From contig NZ_JAMOIM010000041.1 in assembly GCF_026130545.1 (NCBI RefSeq), positions 1 through 42,226 on the forward strand: a stretch of 42,226 nucleotides of DNA, written 5' to 3'. Source of the stretch: Lichenifustis flavocetrariae (GTDB lineage Bacteria; Pseudomonadota; Alphaproteobacteria; Rhizobiales; Beijerinckiaceae). The notes beneath the pieces were generated by a model, which saw only the letters and a list, made by a program, of their open reading frames with translations, was not told the origin of the DNA and searched no databases. The translations under genes were made by a program, and so were the position numbers. Positions 8,560 through 18,138 of this stretch are shown here, piece after piece. How positions within the stretch are numbered: position 1 is the stretch's first letter; every line of letters begins with the position of its first letter.

Positions 8560-9618
8560 CTACCTCCACTTCGGGAAAAGTGTCCTGTCAGGTTCTGCAT
8601 TCAGCTTCGCAAGAATCCTACGGATCAGGATGGTCTTGACCCGCCCTGCTTCCTTAGGGTCGACCAAGTATCGGACGATCGCGTCCAGCCATCCATCCTC
8701 GTTGGTCCGAAAGAAAACGGTCGGCTCTTCGCGCACGTCGAGCTGATCGACCGGCGTCCGGTCGAGAATGCTTCGGTAGGCGCGCACCCGTTCGGCCATG
8801 ACGAGCCCGATCTCGTCCTTCGCTTCGGCCAGCATCACCGCTGACACGAAATCGAGATCGCTGTTATAGGCAACGTAGAAGCGGATCTCATCCCACATAT
8901 AGGGAAATAATTTCCACGAGTAGTTATATACCGGTTCAGTGAGAACAATCGAATTCGGAAATTTTATGATCCTTCCGCTCGGGTGATCTGTGGAGAGATA
9001 ATGACCACCGAATTCCCAAAGTGTCGTGTCGAAATAGCTTACATCAATGACGTCCCCGGTCGCACCGCCGATCTTGACCCGGTCACCCACGCGATAGGGT
9101 TTACGAGACAAGATATAGACCCAGCCGACGAAGCTCGTCATCGGCGTCTGCAGCGCGAAACCGGTCACGACTGAAAACATGCCGAGCGCGATCGGGACGG
9201 TGTACCAAGTCTGTGAGATCGCAGAGAGAGAAATCAGGCAGACGAGGATTGTGGCGACGAGCCGAACGACCAGCTTGAGATTGAAGAACGTGACATTATC
9301 GTCGACGGTCTTTTTGCTTAAGAATCCCCTCACCAGTCGTTGGCTGGACAAGATCAGTGAGCTGAGCAGGACGGCGAGCAGAAGGTGATTGATAAGCGGA
9401 CCATAGGACGCATCAATTCCGAAGGTCGTCGGGCCGAACGCGTAATCGATGGCGAGCGACAATCCCGAAAGGAAAACGCCGATCAAATACCAATAGAACG
9501 CCGGATGACGACGCGCGCCGAAAGCGGCGCTGCGACGTCCCCCAAGGGCGTGGGGCCGGACGTCGGGCGTCGCAGTTGCTTCGGGCGACGCTTTCGACTC
9601 CCTGCGCCCATTCTTCAT
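8560..9618 (-). CDS. MscS-family mechanosensitive channel
   Basis: This 352-residue inner-membrane protein would release solutes on hypo-osmotic shock. Three or four hydrophobic segments occupy about residues 40-185 (for example YWYLIGVFLSGLSLAI, INHLLLAVLLSSLIL and VPIALGMFSVVTGFAL). They are followed by the MscS beta domain with PYRVGDRVKIGGATGDVIDV and FPNSIVLTEPVYNYS, and then the alpha/beta cage domain. The ATG overlaps the stop of the GH65 phosphorylase gene (ATGA), so translation is probably coupled. The same frame stays open further upstream inside the phosphorylase gene, but that part is a shadow. Grouping with osmolyte-sugar catabolism suggests a role in osmotic adjustment. Confidence 0.9.
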   Translation of the reverse strand: MKNGRRESKASPEATATPDVRPHALGGRRSAAFGARRHPAFYWYLIGVFLSGLSLAIDYAFGPTTFGIDASYGPLINHLLLAVLLSSLILSSQRLVRGFLSKKTVDDNVTFFNLKLVVRLVATILVCLISLSAISQTWYTVPIALGMFSVVTGFALQTPMTSFVGWVYILSRKPYRVGDRVKIGGATGDVIDVSYFDTTLWEFGGHYLSTDHPSGRIIKFPNSIVLTEPVYNYSWKLFPYMWDEIRFYVAYNSDLDFVSAVMLAEAKDEIGLVMAERVRAYRSILDRTPVDQLDVREEPTVFFRTNEDGWLDAIVRYLVDPKEAGRVKTILIRRILAKLNAEPDRTLFPKWR

Positions 9619-11936
9619 GCCGTTCGGCAAGGTGCCAGACCCGGCACGTCTTCTGGCTCCACGGAACTCAGCTCGATGCTCAGCGCCGGTCCGCGGAAAA
9701 CGGAGTACGACACGCCTGCGACGATGACCGTCATAGTCTCTCCATCTTCCAGAGTCGCGAGGAGCCGCCGGCTGACCTGCTCGATCCGTATATCGAGGGT
9801 ACGTCCGCGCCATTGCACGCGAAACTGGAGAGAGTTCCAACTCTCGGGCAAACGGGGATCGAAGGCGACCCCCTGTTCTTGGATGGACATGCCGGCGAAA
9901 CCGAACACGGCGGCCTGCCAGAGACCACCCAATGTCGCGATATGGACGCCACCGGCGCTGCGCCATGAAGTGTCCGCGAGGTCGATCGACGCCGCCTCCT
10001 TGAAATAGCGCATGGCGAGCGTCGTTTCGCCGACCCGTGCGGCGACCTGCGCGTGCATGGCGCGGCTGAGCGAGCTGCCGTGATCGCAACGGCGCTCATA
10101 GTAGTTGAAGTTGTCGAGGCGGCTCTTCTCGTCGAATTCCTCTGGCACCAAGGCGAGAAGGGCCACGACGTCGGCCTGCTTGATCACCTGGGAGCGCTGT
10201 GTCTGGTCTCGCCCCAGCAGGACGTCCATCGCGCTCGTCCGGCCCGCATAGGAGGCGAGGTCGATCTCATTCAGCTCGAAGTAGCCCGCAAATTGCTCGA
10301 CGAGTCCGGACGCTGCTTCACGGCCCGTCGCAATCGAGCCCGCCACCTTCGTCCAGGAGACGAGTTCCGCATCGACGAGGGTAAGCCGTCTGGCGAGCGC
10401 CGTCCAGCAGGCTGGCCAGCGCAAGCGCAGCAAAGCCACGATTTCGAGGGCGCGTCGAATGTTCCATCGGGCCATCACGTTGGTGTAGGCGTTGTCGTCG
10501 ATATGCTCATGGTATTCGTCTGGGCCTTCGACGCCACGAATGTGGCTTTTGCCGTCTGTCTCCAGTTGGGCGCGGCTAGCCCAGAAGCGGGCCGTCTCGA
10601 ACAGGATCTCGGCCCCGGCGTCTCGAAGGAAGCCGTCATCGCCGGTCGCCTGCCAGTAATGCCACACGGCATAGGCGACATCGGCGCTGATGTGCTCCTC
10701 CTCCTGACCGCTGAGGATCTTGACGAGGGTCCCGTCAGCGCTGATTCCGTAATCCGGCGTGGTTTCATCGCCGGAGCTGGCCGATTCCCAGGCATAAAAG
10801 GCGCCGCGCCACCCCATTCGGATCGCCTTCGCGCGAGCCCCGTCGAGGCCGTGGTATCGATATATCAGCAACGCGCGAGCCGCTGCCGGCCATGTCAGCG
10901 TGTAGAAGGGCAGGAGGAAAATCTCCGTGTCCCAGAAAACGTGCCCGTGGTAGTCCTCGCCTGTCAGGGCTCGCGCTCCGATGGAGACCTGCTCATCCTC
11001 GGGATTGGCGGCGCTGTTCAGGTGATAGATCGCGAATCGCAGCGCGTGCTGGGCGACGGGATCGCTGCCGATCGCGACGTCGCTACAATGCCACCGCTCC
11101 CGCCAAGCCGCCTCGTGACGCCCGATGATGCCGTCGCTTCCGATAGCCCTCGCGGCCGCCTGAGCCTTGAGAGCCCTGGGAAGGGCATCGCCGTCTTTCT
11201 CGTCGCGCCTTGCGAAGCTGACCATGCGTTCGAGGGTGGCGACCTGGCCGGCCTCCGACCTCCAGCGCCAAAGCCAGGTTTCGCCATCAGGCGTGGCTGG
11301 AGCCTGCTCGCCGCCGTCGAGCCGAAGGGAAGCTTCTGTCGCCATGGCAATTCCTTTGCCTGTTTCCTCGATGCTCCACCGCCCTTGACCACGCGTGACT
11401 TTCGTCGGCTTGAGACAGGGATCGGCCGACGCCCCTGCGGCTTCCAGCGAGATGTCGGCTTCAGCGCCGCAGTCGATCTCGATGAGTTCAAGGCCCATCC
11501 TACGATCGGCGAGCGACACCAGACGAACTGAGCGCACGGCGACAATGGGACTGCCCGCAATCGCGCAGCGCCAACTGCAGAACAGCATTCCCCGCTTCAT
11601 ATCGAGCGTCCGGCTATGCAGATCCATGTCGGCGGCCACCCGCAGCAAGGGCACGCCGTCCACCAAAATCGAAACGGCGACCCAGTCGGGCACGGATACG
11701 AGGGACAGGATGTGCGGAAGGCTGGCCGGGGTATCGAACAAGCCCGAGACATAGGTTCGAGGCCAGGACACGCAGACCTTGTCCGCGGAGATCGAGGGCA
11801 CGCCGCGCACGCCAAGAAATCCATTGCCGATCGCGAAGCGGGACTCGATCCCCCGTTCACGCAGCGGATCGTAACCGTGCTCGCGCACGGTCCATGCCGG
11901 GTCGACCGTCGGCTGGATAAATTCAGGCATGGGCAT
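9615..11936 (-). CDS. GH65 family disaccharide phosphorylase
   Basis: Glycoside hydrolase family 65 enzymes phosphorolyse alpha-glucosides such as maltose, trehalose, kojibiose or nigerose into beta-glucose 1-phosphate and a sugar. This roughly 773-residue protein has the N-terminal domain (RFAIGNGFLGVRG) and the (alpha/alpha)6 catalytic domain with GHVFWDTEIFLLPFY. The general-acid motif VEGPDEYHEHIDDNAY is near residue 472, and phosphate-loop motifs KQADVVALL and DHGSSLS follow. It is full length. The substrate cannot be fixed by eye. The start could be ATG 11936, ATG 11930 or GTG 11948; all overlap the end of the upstream HAD gene. The downstream MscS gene overlaps its stop by 4 bases. The adjacent beta-phosphoglucomutase-like gene supports a phosphorylase rather than a hydrolase. 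Confidence 0.9.
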   Translation of the reverse strand: MPMPEFIQPTVDPAWTVREHGYDPLRERGIESRFAIGNGFLGVRGVPSISADKVCVSWPRTYVSGLFDTPASLPHILSLVSVPDWVAVSILVDGVPLLRVAADMDLHSRTLDMKRGMLFCSWRCAIAGSPIVAVRSVRLVSLADRRMGLELIEIDCGAEADISLEAAGASADPCLKPTKVTRGQGRWSIEETGKGIAMATEASLRLDGGEQAPATPDGETWLWRWRSEAGQVATLERMVSFARRDEKDGDALPRALKAQAAARAIGSDGIIGRHEAAWRERWHCSDVAIGSDPVAQHALRFAIYHLNSAANPEDEQVSIGARALTGEDYHGHVFWDTEIFLLPFYTLTWPAAARALLIYRYHGLDGARAKAIRMGWRGAFYAWESASSGDETTPDYGISADGTLVKILSGQEEEHISADVAYAVWHYWQATGDDGFLRDAGAEILFETARFWASRAQLETDGKSHIRGVEGPDEYHEHIDDNAYTNVMARWNIRRALEIVALLRLRWPACWTALARRLTLVDAELVSWTKVAGSIATGREAASGLVEQFAGYFELNEIDLASYAGRTSAMDVLLGRDQTQRSQVIKQADVVALLALVPEEFDEKSRLDNFNYYERRCDHGSSLSRAMHAQVAARVGETTLAMRYFKEAASIDLADTSWRSAGGVHIATLGGLWQAAVFGFAGMSIQEQGVAFDPRLPESWNSLQFRVQWRGRTLDIRIEQVSRRLLATLEDGETMTVIVAGVSYSVFRGPALSIELSSVEPEDVPGLAPCRTA

Positions 11937-12648
11937 GATCCGTTTCACCCGCGATGCGAAGGAGAACGCCGTCCGTCAATCGATCGACGTCAACATCATC
12001 GAGGCTGTCGACCACCAGGTCGGCGGACACCGCATGGAGTATGGCTTCGTCGTGAAGGCGTGCGACGCCGAGTCCAGCCATGCCGCCGGCATGCGCGGCC
12101 TTGATGCCGACCGCGGCGTCCTCAATGACGAAGCATCGGGAAGGCGCGAAACCCAACTCGGAGGCCGCAAGGAGAAAGATCGCCGGATCTGGCTTTCCCC
12201 GTGGCAAGTCGCGCCCACAAACGTTGACCTGGAAGGCGTCGAAAAGGGTCCCGCCGCGGTCCATCGGGATCAATTTCAACATCTGGTTGGCGTTCTTCGA
12301 CGAGGACGCGACGGCCAGACGGAAACCAAGCCCGATGAGCGACCAGACGAACCGAAGTGCGTCCGGAAAGGCCCTGAAGCTTCCGGATGCGATCAGGGCC
12401 TCCAGGCGCCCCTGCTTGCTTTCGGCATAGATCGAGGCCTTTGCCTTCGCGTCGAGCACGCCCAATTGCTCGAGAGCGGCACGCGCGCCGACCAGACGGG
12501 GCTTCCCCGCGACAAACGTCTGATACATGGTGGACGTGAACCGGCTGGGATCCGCGAAACCGTCGAGCGCCTCACGCCAGGCCCGTTCATGTGGGGATGA
12601 CAGGAGCACGCCGTCGACGTCAAAGATCGCAGCCTCAATCCCGGTCAT
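11923..12648 (-). CDS. Beta-phosphoglucomutase-like HAD enzyme
   Basis: This 241-residue haloacid-dehalogenase-fold protein probably converts beta-glucose 1-phosphate to glucose 6-phosphate. Motif I is FDVDGVLLSS, with the nucleophile and second aspartates spaced DxD. The cap region contains GKPRLVGA, resembling the family's substrate loop. Motif II is VASSSKN, motif III is the lysine in RGKPDP, and motif IV is VIEDAAVGIKAA. The ATG at 12648 is preferred; GTG at 12657 would add three residues. The gene is first in an operon with the GH65 phosphorylase (overlapping starts and stops) and an MscS channel. The pairing of a GH65 phosphorylase with this mutase is a known gene arrangement and supports both assignments. 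Confidence 0.88.
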   Translation of the reverse strand: MTGIEAAIFDVDGVLLSSPHERAWREALDGFADPSRFTSTMYQTFVAGKPRLVGARAALEQLGVLDAKAKASIYAESKQGRLEALIASGSFRAFPDALRFVWSLIGLGFRLAVASSSKNANQMLKLIPMDRGGTLFDAFQVNVCGRDLPRGKPDPAIFLLAASELGFAPSRCFVIEDAAVGIKAAHAGGMAGLGVARLHDEAILHAVSADLVVDSLDDVDVDRLTDGVLLRIAGETDHAHA

Positions 12649-13294
12649 TAAGACCACTTTCCCGCACGTGCGGATGCTTGATCTCGGTGCGGTCGGCGAG
12701 TGTGCGAGGTCCAGAGTAGAGTTCTTCAGAGCGAGGCGTGGTGTGCGGCCTCATCTTTCAGGTCGCTCCTCGACCGCAGCAACGCGATCCGAACAGGGAA
12801 GCCCCGCGCCCGCGAGGGGAATGGGCGCGATGAAACCGATTTCATCCATCGTGGTGGCAGTCCTCGAAAAACTGTGACGCCCGCACGCCGCTGCAACGGT
12901 CGAGCCGCGTGGTGTCGACACCGTCGTCAGCCTCTGAGAAGCGCACATGCCTGACTGCCCATGTAAGGCTTTGACGCGCACGGGTGACGAAGCAAAGTCA
13001 GTTAGCGGCCATGCGGAAACGCACACCCCAAGGCCGGCGCCGAGCGATCCTGGCGTCTCGACCGCATGCGTATCCGCATAGTCGGAACCCGAAATCAGAC
13101 GCTCGCTCTCGTCGGCCATTTAGCTCCAAGATCGGTTTGGAACATGCGACCTCGATGCGCATGGCATTCGCCGTCGACGTCTTCGAATACCGCATGCGAC
13201 CGTCTGATTCTCTTGATCGTTGGCGGTCAAGACCTCGATTATTCAATCCGTGTGGCAAACGCGCGTTGCGTCTGACCGCGTGCAATGGAATTCA
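12649..13294. other. Divergent intergenic region
   Basis: About 645 bases between the divergent HAD/GH65 operon and the aldehyde dehydrogenase gene. No convincing gene is seen. TTGATC (13213-13218) and GGTCAA (13225-13230) form an imperfect dyad about 65 bases before the dehydrogenase start. It resembles an FNR/FixK site, but the spacing between half-sites is too long by about four bases. I therefore do not call it one. Confidence 0.4.
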
Positions 13295-14680
13295 ATGATG
13301 GGATATGAGAGCGTCAACCCGTTCAGCGGAGTGAGTTTCGGTGTCTTCACGGAACTGACGGATGCGGAGCTCGACAGCAAGCTTGAAGCCGCCTCTGCCT
13401 GCTTCGCGACCTGGCGGGAAAAGACCTATCGTGAGCGCGCGGCCATCGTCGTCAGGGCGTCCTCGCTCATGCGGGAGCGTATCGACGTCCTTTCGCGCAC
13501 AATCACGCTGGAAATGGGGAAACGCATCGCGGAGGCGCGGGGTGAGATCGAATTCAGCGCGAGCATCCTCGCCTATTACGCGAAGAACGCCGAGCGCTTC
13601 TTGGCCCCTCAGGAGCTTCATCCGATCCTCGGCGAGGCCCACATGGAGAGCTCCCCGATCGGAATCATCTTTGGGGTGGAACCATGGAATTTCCCCTTCT
13701 ATCAGCTCGCCCGGGTCTCCGGCCCGCACTTGATGGCGGGCAATGTCCTGCTGGTGAAGCACGCCGAGTGCGTCCCGCAATGTGGCATGGCGTTCGAGGA
13801 CCTGTGGCGCGACGCCGGCGCGCCCGCGGGCCTCTATACGAACCTGATCATCTCGCATGACCAATCAGCGCGTGTCATCGACGACCCCCGCGTCAAGGGC
13901 ATCGCCCTGACCGGCAGCGTCGCGGCGGGCCGGATCATCGCCGCAAGGGCGGGCTACAACCTCAAGCCCTCGTCGATGGAACTCGGTGGCAGCGACGCCT
14001 TCATTGTCCTCGAAGACGCAGATCTCGAACATACGCTGAAATGGGCGGTGTGGGGGCGGATGTACAATGGAGGGCAGACGTGCTGCGCGGCCAAACGGTT
14101 CATCGTGGTCGATCGCATCGCCGACGTTTTCCTCGAAAAGTTCAAGACCGCGCTCGGCGACCTGCAGGCGGGCGACCCCCTCGACGAGAGGACGACGCTC
14201 GGACCTCTGTCTTCCGAACCCGCCTTGCTCCAGCTGCTGGAGCAGGTCGACCTCGCGGTCGCCAAGGGCGCGAAGGTCATTCTCGGAGGTAAGCGCATCC
14301 AGCGCCCGGGCTCCTATATGGAACCGACGATCTTGACGGACATCAGGCCCGAGAACCCGGCCTTCCGCGACGAGTTCTTCGGCCCCGTCGCGCTATTCTT
14401 CCGGGTCGCCGACGAAGATGAGGCCATCGCGCTCGCCAACGATTCGGACTTCGGCCTCGGCGGCTCGGTGTTCACAAGGGATATCGCTCGTGGCAAGCGC
14501 GTGGCTAGCCGGGTCGAGACCGGGATGATGTTCGTCAACAACATCTCCTGGTCGGACGCCGAGCTGCCTTTCGGCGGCATCAAGGATTCGGGCTATGGGC
14601 GCGAACTTGGCGACATGGGAATCCAGGAATTCGTGAACAAGAAACTGGTCCGCTACGCGGCGATCGAAGCGCCGGTCTGA
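13295..14680 (+). CDS. Aldehyde / succinate-semialdehyde dehydrogenase
   Basis: This 461-residue NAD(P)-dependent dehydrogenase oxidises an aldehyde to the acid. Visible family features are the N-terminal NPFSG start, the cofactor region EPWNFPFYQ, ALTGSVAAGR, the general-base glutamate in MELGGSD, the catalytic cysteine in GGQTCCAAKR, and EFFGPVALFF. The sequence is closest in style to the short succinate-semialdehyde dehydrogenase group (GabD/Sad-like), but the substrate is not determinable by eye. Two adjacent ATG codons (13295, 13298) fit the usual family start; the frame is open further upstream but that part is not family-like. An AdhP-type alcohol dehydrogenase follows 68 bases later on the same strand, so an alcohol-to-aldehyde-to-acid route is plausible. 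Confidence 0.9.
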   Translation: MMGYESVNPFSGVSFGVFTELTDAELDSKLEAASACFATWREKTYRERAAIVVRASSLMRERIDVLSRTITLEMGKRIAEARGEIEFSASILAYYAKNAERFLAPQELHPILGEAHMESSPIGIIFGVEPWNFPFYQLARVSGPHLMAGNVLLVKHAECVPQCGMAFEDLWRDAGAPAGLYTNLIISHDQSARVIDDPRVKGIALTGSVAAGRIIAARAGYNLKPSSMELGGSDAFIVLEDADLEHTLKWAVWGRMYNGGQTCCAAKRFIVVDRIADVFLEKFKTALGDLQAGDPLDERTTLGPLSSEPALLQLLEQVDLAVAKGAKVILGGKRIQRPGSYMEPTILTDIRPENPAFRDEFFGPVALFFRVADEDEAIALANDSDFGLGGSVFTRDIARGKRVASRVETGMMFVNNISWSDAELPFGGIKDSGYGRELGDMGIQEFVNKKLVRYAAIEAPV

Positions 14681-14748
14681 CCCTTGCCCTTCCTACTTAT
14701 CGCGACGGGCCACCCCTGCCTCCGCGCTCAATCAATCACGGAGTTTTC

Positions 14749-15783
14749 ATGGCATCCCGGATGCACGCCGCCGTCGTCGAACAATTCGGCAAGCCCTTGG
14801 TCTTCCAGGAATGGGCCATTCCAACACCCAGTCCCGGCCAGATCCTGGTCAAGACGGAGGCCTGCGGCGTCTGCCACACCGATCTGCATGCTGCGCACGG
14901 TGATTGGCCCCTGAAACCGACCCTCCCATTCATTCCAGGTCACGAAGGCATCGGGCGCGTCGCAGCGGTCGGCGCCGGCGTCACGATCGTCAAGGAGGGA
15001 GACCGCGTCGGCGTCCCCTGGCTGTACTCAGCCTGTGGCCATTGCGAACATTGCCTGTCGGCTTGGGAGACGGTGTGCGGTGAGGCGCAGTTCGGCGGCT
15101 ATACCAAAAATGGCGGTTTTGCTGAATACATCCTCGCCGACCCCGACTATGTGGCCCACATTCCGGACGGCCTCTCCCCAAGGGAGGCCGCACCACTGAT
15201 CTGCGCCGGGATCACCACCTACAAGGGCATCAAGGAGGCTGACGTGCGTCCCGGCGAGTGGATCGTCATCTCGGGTGCGGGTGGACTGGGGCACCTCGGG
15301 ATCCAATACGCCAAGGTCATGGGCCTTCAGGTCTGCGCGGTCGACATCGACGACGGCAAGCTGGCGCACGCGACCCGCCTGGGCGCGGACCTCGTGGTCA
15401 ATGCCAAAACGGCAGGCGCGGTGGAAGCGGTACGGAAGGGCACCGGCGGTGGCGCGCATGGCGTCCTCATCACGGCGCCCTCCCTTGGCGCCTTCAGGCA
15501 GGGCATCGGCATGGCGCGAAAGCGCGGCACATGCGTCCTTGTCGGGCTGCCGCCCGGCGAGTTCCCGGTGCCGCTCTTCGATGTCGTCGCGAACTGCCTC
15601 ACGATCCGCGGCTCGTTCGTGGGAACCCGCGAGGACATGGCCGAGGCCTTGGCCTTCGCGGCGGACGGCAAGGTCAAGGCCGATATCGAGGTTCAGCCGC
15701 TTTCGGCGATCAATTCGGTGTTCGATCGTCTCGAACATGGAGACGTGCCGTCCCGGGTCGTGCTGGAATTCGAATCGACGTAA
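14749..15783 (+). CDS. adhP: AdhP-type zinc alcohol dehydrogenase
   Basis: This 344-residue medium-chain dehydrogenase belongs to the ethanol/propanol-preferring AdhP group. The catalytic zinc site is formed by EACGVCHTDLHAAHGDW and PGHEGIGR. The structural zinc site is CGHCEHCLSAWETVC. The Rossmann motif is SGAGGLGHLGIQYAKVMG, followed by the acidic NAD-selecting VDIDDGK. GGAG lies ahead of the ATG. It follows the aldehyde dehydrogenase by 68 bases and is probably co-transcribed. AdhP enzymes commonly work in fermentation or alcohol oxidation, which agrees with the phosphoketolase and acetate kinase genes elsewhere in the window. Confidence 0.93.
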   Translation: MASRMHAAVVEQFGKPLVFQEWAIPTPSPGQILVKTEACGVCHTDLHAAHGDWPLKPTLPFIPGHEGIGRVAAVGAGVTIVKEGDRVGVPWLYSACGHCEHCLSAWETVCGEAQFGGYTKNGGFAEYILADPDYVAHIPDGLSPREAAPLICAGITTYKGIKEADVRPGEWIVISGAGGLGHLGIQYAKVMGLQVCAVDIDDGKLAHATRLGADLVVNAKTAGAVEAVRKGTGGGAHGVLITAPSLGAFRQGIGMARKRGTCVLVGLPPGEFPVPLFDVVANCLTIRGSFVGTREDMAEALAFAADGKVKADIEVQPLSAINSVFDRLEHGDVPSRVVLEFEST

Positions 15784-16681
15784 GCAAGGGGCTCGCGGAG
15801 TCCCGTTACCGGGAGCGGACTTCAGCTTAGGGCCCTGCAATGTACCCTGGCGAGCCCGAACTCGCGACAGTGCCGCTGCCCCCAACGAGTAAAGTCCATC
15901 GGATCTGGGCGATGCATCGTGGTCCGCGCCATCGCTGAATTACATTCCCCGGACGGCCCGATATTCAGCCGTGTCAGCGATCAACCAGCGCCGGTGGAAC
16001 AAGGAGCATCTTGGCTCGTAAACGGACCCAAGTTCGCGCCATGGTATTCCAGAGGTCCGTAGCCGGAGAGATGGGTGCGGAGGTGAAGTCGTAATACCGA
16101 GGAAAAGGCGAGGTGGACGAAGGCCAGCTGGCCGGATGAGACGACGAGGCATCGGCTTGGAATAGCGGCAAGCCAAATGGCTACATTGCCCTCATCAGGA
16201 TCCCGGCTTTTGATGTGCCCGGGCGCAACACCCTTCACGTTCGAAGTACGACGAGCGCGCTCGTTCGGCGATCATCCTCATTGCCGGCATTGTGAGATTG
16301 CGTTCCGGGATCGCTTTATGGCCCGGCGTGATGCCGTAGAAGACGCGCAGTGCGCAGACTGTCTGGTTTAGCGCGGGCCACGAGAGCCCGGTCTAAACGA
16401 GGTAAACCTGAAAGGCGCGCACGTCTTCCGGACCGAGACGGTTGGGGGCACAGCAAAATCGGCTGACTTGTGTCACACCATGCAGGTACGATCGTGGTGT
16501 CGCTGGCGACAAGTTGAGGACGTCATGTTCTCATCCGTGCGGCGGCGAAGAGTGCTTATCTCGGCTATCGGGGTGCTCCGGAATCAAGGATTGGGCGTCA
16601 ACATCCACAATCCTCACAGACAGGACACGTCGCGCTAAGGGCGCAACTTCCGTGACAGCGTGTCCGTTCAATCCCAAAGTC
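15784..16681. other. Gene-poor stretch
   Basis: About 900 bases with only short, unconvincing frames on both strands and lower coding character than the flanks. I looked for transposase scraps, tRNAs and repeats and could not support any. It lies between two genes that point toward each other (AdhP and the PAS gene), so no promoter is required here. Confidence 0.45.
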
Positions 16682-17383
16682 TTAAACATCTTCACGACTG
16701 ACATACCCTCGGGGTGCATGCGAAATCTCGGCACTCGTCTGAGCGTTTCGTGTTTGGCTTCCATCGGTATCAGGTCTGTTTTTCGCGATTTCCGATATGA
16801 TCATGCGGGCACTACGTTCGAACTCGTCCACGACATTCTGGGCAACGGCTCCTCGCAACGCGCCGATCGCCAACGCCGTAAGGGCTTTCAGGGACTGCTG
16901 AGCACGATAGTGCGACTCCTCCAACACGAGCCGAAGGTGGTCCTCCAGTTCCCTGTCACGATCGATATTCAGGAACGAAGCGAAGTGCTGTAGCAAATCC
17001 CCGTTCTTGTCACGGACGGGATTTATGAAGATCAGAACCCAGAGAACGCTGCCACCTTTCTTGCAACAACGAATCTGTGTTTGAAGATCTCGTCCCCCCT
17101 CAAACGCGGTCTGAATTTCCGCAAGCGCCTCCGGGTCGGAATCATGCTCAATTAAGGATAGGAAGCTGCGGCCTAGCACTTCGTCCTCCTCGAACCCGGT
17201 CAAAGTCAAGAAAGCTTGGTTGACGAAGACGATCGGCTTGCCGGCGACTTTGGCATTCGTGAAAACCATCGGCATTCTGGTCGTCTCGGCAGCGACCACG
17301 AACGGACCAAGATCCTGTCTGAAGTCGTCGATATCGGCTTCGGCGGCCTTCTGTATCCCAAAGAGTTTCCCAGGCTCCGACAT
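16682..17383 (-). CDS. LOV-like PAS protein without cysteine or kinase
   Basis: This 233-residue protein has a PAS domain at about residues 28-145 of the LOV type: FVNQAFLTLTGFEEDEVLG, then a CKKGGSVLWVLIFINPVRD strand pair and HFASFLNIDRDRE. In photoactive LOV domains the motif GxNCRFLQ carries the flavin-reactive cysteine. A gapless alignment puts Phe74 at that place (GRSFLSLIEHDSD), so light-driven adduct chemistry is not expected. After the PAS domain, EESHYRAQQSLKALTALAIG (around His158) resembles the dimerisation helix of HWE/HisKA_2 kinases (HRVKNtL...), but the R-V-K-N part is lost and no ATPase domain follows. It is probably a sensor-only or decaying protein. It stands alone in gene-poor DNA. 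Confidence 0.75.
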   Translation of the reverse strand: MSEPGKLFGIQKAAEADIDDFRQDLGPFVVAAETTRMPMVFTNAKVAGKPIVFVNQAFLTLTGFEEDEVLGRSFLSLIEHDSDPEALAEIQTAFEGGRDLQTQIRCCKKGGSVLWVLIFINPVRDKNGDLLQHFASFLNIDRDRELEDHLRLVLEESHYRAQQSLKALTALAIGALRGAVAQNVVDEFERSARMIISEIAKNRPDTDGSQTRNAQTSAEISHAPRGYVSREDV

Positions 17384-17632
17384 CTCTCTAGTCTCCTTTG
17401 CCTTATCGATCGTTCATGGGAGATATTTGCGATCGATAAGGGCGAAACTGACCCGGACTGTCGCCCTCTCGGGCAATGGGTCAGCCCGCTGGATTGGAGT
17501 GGCTTTCCTAACCAATTCGGTTTGACGGGTCTAAACCTGGCGTTATCGCCCTGGTAGATTGGTGTCGAATTGATAGGTGCGACTAAGGACAATACGCTTT
17601 GGATGGGTCAGCTAAATAATCCAGATCAATTA

Positions 17633-17650
17633 GCGGCTATTCGAAAACGC
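17633..17650. repeat. CGAATAG-type motif copy
   Basis: GCGGCTATTCGAAAACGC; its complement contains TTTTCGAATAGCCGCTA, which matches the copy at 6151-6167 in 15 of 17 bases. It is about 250 bases upstream of the PAS gene. A related form, TCGGCTATTCGGGAACGC, is at 26027-26044. Confidence 0.25.
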
Positions 17651-18138
17651 TTAGCGAAGGTGAAACGAGCGCCTCCTTCGGGTCGAACGCTGCCCGTAAG
17701 GCCTCAGCCTTCGTTATTTACAACGTAGCACCGGCCCATTGCGCACATCGCCTTTCGGACTGCGAAAACCACTCTTGGATGGTGAGTGCTTGGATTCATT
17801 GACGCGGCGGCGGCCCGGCCCCCTAGCGATCGCGTCTCACAATCGGATCTTTACACGATCATCTCTGCCCAGCGCTTGATGCGAATCTGGCCGCGATGAT
17901 CGAGGCGCTCTCTACGGGGGCCTCGCGCTTGGCGTTGGCTGCGCCACCGACCAGGTGACCGACCCGCTCCCTGCAAACCATCGACCGTTTGTCGTGATGA
18001 CACTTGATGCGAGACGACAGTCGCGAATTCGAGCCGACCTGTCGCCTCAGATCGCTATCGCCCAGGACTCCGCGAAATTCGTGGAGCACGTAACCACGAC
18101 CCAGATTGTCTCAACGTAATTCTCCCATGGCTTGCGGC

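Noticed and set aside
9619-10089. N-terminal extension of the MscS frame
   Set aside because: The extension lies inside the GH65 gene, is arginine-rich and unlike any MscS. The ATG at 9618 overlapping the GH65 stop is the natural start.
10053-11531. A 492-codon open frame on the plus strand
   Set aside because: It is antisense to the GH65 phosphorylase, which has clear family motifs. The antisense frame has no recognisable features; long antisense frames are common in GC-rich DNA.
12751-13119. 122-residue minus-strand frame in the divergent region
   Set aside because: No family resemblance, no ribosome site, and it lies where promoters for two divergent operons are expected.
13213-13230. 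TTGATC...GGTCAA before the aldehyde dehydrogenase as an FNR/FixK site
   Set aside because: The half-sites are spaced too far apart (18 bases overall instead of 14).
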